Assembly: GCA_038501625.1 (NCBI GenBank)
Contig: JAZAYU010000001.1
Location: 7,710,829 to 7,774,828, forward strand
Length of the DNA: 64,000 nt
From: Corbicula japonica
Taxonomy: Eukaryota; Mollusca; Bivalvia; Venerida; Cyrenidae
Reading direction: 5' to 3'
Positions 58,774 through 64,000 of the stretch are shown here, piece by piece; the stretch's first letter is position 1; every line of letters starts with the position of its first letter. Made by a program: the position numbers and the translations under genes. The notes beneath the pieces were generated by a model, which did not search any database, was not told the origin of the DNA, and saw only the letters and a program-made list of their open reading frames with translations.

Positions 58774-59640
58774 TTTCGTAACACCCTATTTAAATAGATT
58801 CTAAATTTTATTTATCTTCTATGTCGCGTTAAACAACTTGTTATCAAAACAAGAACGAGCAAACAGAGGCATGTTTTATCTAGCATGTCAATCTTTATTA
58901 TTAAGATTTCTACACGGTAGTATTATCTGTTTCAAGTCCTTGCTTAAATGGTAAAAGGATATTTTAAAGTCATTAAAATTCATGAATGATTGAGGTCAAA
59001 TTTCGAAGCGTAAGTGCTTATATCGATACGATTTAGTGTATAACCTGTAAATCATATTGCAATACAAATTACATACTCCTATGGCTTTTGTTGACAAATG
59101 GCATTACCGTATATCTTCTAAATCCTTGTTTTAAACAGAAATTAGAATGGAATATGCACATCCTCGTTTGCGATGTTTTAACTTTGTGCACGTGCTATTG
59201 CATGTGTTGGTTCATTTTCCATGTAATATCTCATCATACAGAAGTTACATGTAGATAACGAATGGAAACCCTCGTGATCGGAAGCAAACAAATAGTTACC
59301 CACTTTCAAACTTTATTTGTGCTTTGTGATTTCAAAAGAATTCATTTCCTTATTATCTCTGTACTAAAATATGCACGACAGACTATATTTCCTGTACTAA
59401 AGTTTGTAGACTACATTTTACTATAAGTTTTATTTCACGCGCTATTCTAAATGAGCCCGTCAGATTTCAAGGCCCTCTCCGAAGGAGCGCCTGGGTGTGG
59501 ACAAAATACAAAATGATATTAACTTGTCAATACAATCTGTCAATTGTATAAAAATTTAAGATATGGTTCATCCTAATAGCTTTGTGAATAAAACTATCAA
59601 ATATGGTCCGATACAGAGCCCACTATTGCAACGCCTACTG

Positions 59641-59784
59641 GGCTGAAGGTTATAAAGCTGAGATTGGAAACCAGTCTCAAATCTCAAGCATCTGATTGGC
59701 TGAAATGGCGACTGGTCGCCATTTCAGCCAATCAGATGCTTGAGATTTGAGACTGGTTTCCATGCTCAGTTTTATAACCTTGGG
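59641..59784. mobile_element. Palindromic MITE (140-bp family), nearly perfect
   Basis: Arms of about 65 bp match almost base for base: gaaaccagtctcaaatctca / tgagatttgagactggtttc and ccaatcagatgcttgag. The centre is gcgactggtcgc. It is among the youngest copies. Confidence 0.85.
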
Positions 59785-60818
59785 ACCTGTTCGCTTTTTC
59801 TTATTGTTGGTTTTGAATCAGTAGTGAGTCACTACATAAATAGGTCTATGTTTCCCTTACAACAAGGACAACAACGAAACAAAAATCCCCGGCCAAAAAC
59901 TCGGGGTGCTATTGTACAGTACAGTCGGTATATCGATAAACATCTGGCATAAAATATTGAAGCGTGCTGATCGATTTTCTCTTAAACCTTCGTGATTGGA
60001 ATCTTTGATTTTCTTCAATATTATCGATGTTTTCACTAGGTCTTTCAGTGCATTACTATACGCGAGGCTAATTTCAAATATAGATAAGACGCCGATATAA
60101 ATACATAAACAGAGAGCGATAATCTTTTTTACAACAATTTATCTTCTACAGGTATCTAACGACCACTTTGATACCTTTCTCGCATCTTCTCGTAGTTTGC
60201 TCCCTCGTGTTCAGATAAAGAAAAAAAAATATTGTTGTGATCAATATTGAAACTTAAGAAAACTACACAAGCCATCTGTAAGATCTGCCATCTCCCATTT
60301 TAGTTGTAATCGTTAGCAGCCTATGTGATTTGACAGTCTTTAAATGTTCAAGATATTGCACATTTTACCTTTCATAACCAATATTGTGATAGGTTTTGCA
60401 ATGTTAATAGTATTTATTTGTAACCATTTAAACTATATAAAACATATCTCTCTGCCCTGTAGCCGAACTTAATTCATGTACATGTACTTATAGGTGCCTT
60501 CACCAGTGTTCATCTTAAAACACATGACTAACATTTCTTTGTACTACTTGAGAGTCACTTGTTTTAACTTGTAAGTAGTTTAGATACAATTAACGTTCAC
60601 TTATGGCCTACTTTTTAGTCTGGGAAGGTTTTAAAACATGCACTATTAACTCTGTGATTTATACTTAATTATATCAATATACGCATAACATTTTAATAAA
60701 AATCAAGTATTTCTTTAATAAAAAAGTAACCAGAGGTTCCACTAGCTGCTGGATCTCAATGGTCACTTTGATCATTTGTAAGGAGATTATGTTTATGAAT
60801 ACCCAAAATACCCCTTTG

Positions 60819-60963
60819 CCCAAGGTTATAAAGCTGAGCATGGAAACCAGTCTCAAATCTCAAGCATCTGATTGGCTGAAATGGCGACCAGTCGCCATTT
60901 CAGCCAATCAGATGCTTGAGATTTTAGACTGGTTTCCAAGCTCAGTTTTATAACCTTCAGCCC
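60819..60963. mobile_element. Palindromic MITE (140-bp family), nearly perfect
   Basis: It starts cccaaggttataaagctgag and ends ctcagttttataaccttcag, with centre gcgaccagtcgc. It differs from the copy at 59.7 kb by only a few bases. Confidence 0.85.
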
Positions 60964-62080
60964 TTGTTTAAGGAAAAACAAGACCATTCAGATAAAATCG
61001 TAGGGGTCAGAATTAGTCTTTAAGGAAATTTCAATAGTCGAAATGTCATCTCCCGAGTCAATTAGAATCATATCCCTCAGAACAGCGTTATAAACGAAAG
61101 TGCATGCTTGAGTCTTAATCAGAGAATGAGGGACTCTTATAACACTCATGCAGAAACATATTAAATATACGTTGTAGTAGGCGTATTGCGTGACAAACAT
61201 GATGTAACACCGCGGAAGCTTACGACCTCCTTCACTGCTCACTATTTGAAACTGTCATTTAACGTATTCACTGTTTAATGAATGCCATCATGATGAGTGA
61301 ACCATGAAAACATGTTTCAATGAAAGTTTAATGTTAAACACTCCCTTTATTCAAACGCCCACTGTCTTTGTTTACTGGTACTGGGCACATTGTTTGGATA
61401 GTAAAATCTCAAATTCTCTTGACTCAAAGCCTAAATATAGTTATACATGTTTCGTTACTGTCAGATGCAGTTTACAGCAAGAGCTGTCCGAGAATAAAGT
61501 GAGCTCGACTATTCGATTAGTTTTAAATAAATTCAAATTTCAAAATAAATGTGTTAGGTGTATTTTATTTTAAGATAGTAGTTATTTCACGTGAAAAAAT
61601 AATGTATAATGATTATGGCCAAACAATTTTGTCCAAAAAAGTAATAAATAAACAAGTGTGTGATGAAAGAGAAAACTAAATTCAAATCACAGAGTGTTCA
61701 TATCACAGAGTGTAACAAAAATATATAGCTAAAAGAGAGGAGTTATTAAATATTTTGTAATAGTTAGAAAACTCGTAAGTTATTTATGAAAATGACTAGT
61801 TATAGATGCTATGCCATTAAAGTTCAAAGATTAACTGAGAGAGTCAATCACTTATTTTAACAAAGATTACATAACATTATAAATCAAAGTGGGCAAGAAC
61901 AGAAAAATGTTGTTGGAATTGTATAGAACTTCTTGGCAATGGAGTAGGTCATGGTGTTGGACATTTATTGTTAGTTCATCAATACATGTAGTCAACTGAG
62001 TTAGTAAAAGATATCAGGGGGTACAGCCTAAATGGTTGCTACCGTACTTTAAGCGAGGAATTTGGTGGCTGCTTTCCAAT

Positions 62081-62129
62081 ATGGCGAAAAAACGGGAAAA
62101 ATTGTTACCTGACGGAATATTTTCACACG
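62081..62129 (+). CDS. Possible first coding exon, continues beyond window
   Basis: ATG in the context ccaatATGg opens MAKKREKLLPDGIFSH plus one base, directly followed by a GTAAGC donor. It is too short to identify. The basic start and good donor are suggestive only; no downstream exon was found in the remaining 1.9 kb. Confidence 0.22.
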
Positions 62130-62699
62130 GTAAGCACACTATATTCAAATATTTCCTTTAATGACATATCTCATTCGGATCTGCGATGTTAACGCTTGAC
62201 TCGGTTTTTATGTGAGCTTCCTAGCTGTCCTAACAAAAAAGTTATTGAAACAAAACCTCGCAAGGTTTGTTGTGTTTTTGTTTTTTTTCCCTCGCGAAAA
62301 TCTGTTGTTCTCTTCAAAATCTTCTAGACACATGTCCCTAAGAAGCATGTTTACGCCAAAATATGTCCAAAATGAATTGTTTTAATTTTCTGGAAAAATA
62401 TGTTCATGAGAAAACGTTCTATGCCAAAAAATGAAGGTTTAAGATCAATTCCATTCCTGTGGCTGATGTACTATTAAGTCATTTTGGTGGCTGTTGTTTA
62501 GTAATCTCCTACACAGAGCCATACCGTTCCGTAGTCCCACTAACACAAAACGATAAACGTATTGTGTCGAGACAAAACTGGGCTCTTTGGTGCATTTTTG
62601 CACAAAAATGCTGGGCTTAATGTATTTATCTATCATGTACCAAAAAGTCATTACCTCCTACTATTCAGATTTTCCGACAAACAATGTGGAAGGAAATGA

Positions 62700-62748
62700 G
62701 CGCCCTCTCGATTAGTAGTCCGATGCGCTACCACTGAGTCATTGGGCC
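62700..62748 (-). repeat. tRNA-derived SINE fragment
   Basis: On minus it reads ggcccaatgactcagtggta then gcgcatcggactactaatcg. This is an A-box-like D arm and an anticodon stem-loop as in tRNA-derived SINEs. The T arm with B box is missing, so it is not a functional tRNA. Confidence 0.45.
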
Positions 62749-64000
62749 TTGTACTTGTTTTTTATGCCCCCACAAAGTTAGAGGCATATAGAGTTGCACT
62801 CGTCCGTCTGTACGATAGAGTTGCACTCGTCCGTCTGTACGTACGTCCGTACGTCCCCCAACTTTTGTGGCATCAACTCCTCAATGAGGAGGCGTAGGCA
62901 AGTTTTGAATATTGGGGCGGCGGAATTAAGTGATATAATTTAAAAAGTTTAAATGATAATGCTTGGATTTCAAAAGGACAGAAAAATAGACATAACAAAA
63001 GAGGGCAGTTTTTGCGCGTAACCCGCTTAAACTAGGCCAGTTTATACAAATCTTTGAGAAGAAGCAGTGTTTTTAACAGTAGTGTTTAACATTCCCTTTG
63101 AATAAGTGATTATGAATAAAATATATAATGTAATGTTCATAACTAATGAAGATATAGGTAGCCATCAAACCAACTAGATTTATACACTCGCATCTTGGAT
63201 TTTGACACAACAAAAGAGCGCTTGGGAAGTTCAAAATTCCGAGGTGTATTAGAAACATCCTTATCTGATCACATCTAATTATGGACTATGAATGATTTTT
63301 AATTTTATGTAACATATATGACCTACGAGTACTTGTTAATATTAGGCACCAAAACTGAGGTAACATGTCGCCAATTATCCTTTTATTTGATATTTTAAAA
63401 ACACAAGAAACAAAATAATTATTGATAATACCCTGGCACTGTACATGCAATAATAAATGGCAATTAACAATCTGTGGTCATCCTTGTCGTTAATTAATTC
63501 TCTTTCGTGCGCAGCTAATTGAGTGTTTCTTTGACTGTCTTTAGTGTACCCGAAATTTAAGGCGACACAAAAATACTGGAGCGGCGAGGCTAAAATACAA
63601 CGGCGGCTGGTCTAGCGGCTGGTCGAAATATTGGGGCGGCAGGCCTCCGCCCCATTGACTACGCCGATGCTCATAAGCTGTCAGGCGGATTTCTTTCAAA
63701 CTTGCACAGATGATCAAACAGGATGTGTAGATCATCGTGAAGAAAACATTTTTTCCTTTTTTACTAGAGTTGTGGCCGTTTGTTAATTTCACTCATAAAA
63801 TTTTGTGGCATTAACTCCACATTTTCTATTTGGCTGAATTCTTTCAATCTTGCGCAGATGATTAGACATAATGTGTAGAATGTTGTTTAAATTTCACATT
63901 ATTTGACGGGATTTGTGCCCGCGTTTCTTCTTGGTTAGTTCGATATAAGGCCTGTGCGACATGGTTTAAGCTAAAACATTTTGGCAGCTGCTCAGATTTT

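Larger units (their letters stand above)
58774..64000. other. Region upstream of the LOX locus
   Basis: It holds two young palindromic MITEs, a SINE-like tRNA-derived piece (62700-62748), a possible first exon on plus (62081), and repeats at the right edge (62760-63930). That edge has a tttatgcccccacaaagtta module interrupted by a second element bounded by ggcgtag-type ends (about 62880-63665). No recognisable gene body was seen. Confidence 0.4.

Noticed and set aside
61304..61573. 89-codon plus ORF
   Set aside because: No motif, no splice signals of note; likely chance.
62700..62748. Functional tRNA gene
   Set aside because: Only the D arm and anticodon region are tRNA-like; T arm, B box and acceptor stem pairing are absent.

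Overview
The window looks like nuclear DNA from a bivalve mollusc, possibly a venerid clam. This rests on the two host genes, which have animal-type introns, and on the dense mollusc-style interspersed repeats. The species call is an inference. The sequence is AT-rich and intron-rich, and it contains one assembly gap of 500 N (10049-10548). No bacterial or organellar genes were seen.

Left part (1-6.9 kb, plus strand): seven exons form the 3' half of a coiled-coil gene that I assign to SCLT1, a distal-appendage protein of the centriole. The 5' half lies off the left edge. Short inverted-repeat elements occupy its introns.

Middle left (6.9-19.2 kb): a degenerate LINE fragment, a 34-bp minisatellite, the gap, and a 145-bp tandem repeat. 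One 145-bp unit is split by a 7.15-kb nest of three transposable elements. A pogo-like DNA transposon with TA target duplication carries a plus-strand LINE, which in turn carries a minus-strand LINE with a 17-bp target duplication.

Right two thirds (19.2-58.8 kb, minus strand): an animal lipoxygenase (LOX) locus. Five separate exons, each encoding a complete N-terminal PLAT domain, lie in tandem at 58.1-58.8, 49.7-50.2, 44.2-44.7, 41.6-42.1 and 39.8-40.3 kb. All five end in phase 0 at the same place, a Gly-x-Pro/Ala-x-Gln tail followed by a GT donor. Downstream in the same orientation lies a single visible set of shared exons: E2 at 32.4, E3 at 28.5, E4 at 21.7 and E5 at 19.2 kb. Their phases chain perfectly (0-0, 0-0, 0-2, 2-0) and they read into the start of the LOX catalytic domain. 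This is the layout of a gene with variable first exons and constant downstream exons, as in UGT1A. The most distal first exon adds a mitochondrial-type presequence. The exons with the iron ligands are not visible anywhere in the window; they must be in the gap, or lost.

The rest is introns and intergenic DNA full of short inverted-repeat elements. They include a family flanked by TTAA of about 240 bp, a family of about 140-bp palindromes, several TA-flanked elements, a 555-bp element packed with ACCGAT motifs, and a 2.9-kb element with 0.76-kb terminal inverted repeats enclosing a C2H2 zinc-finger exon.
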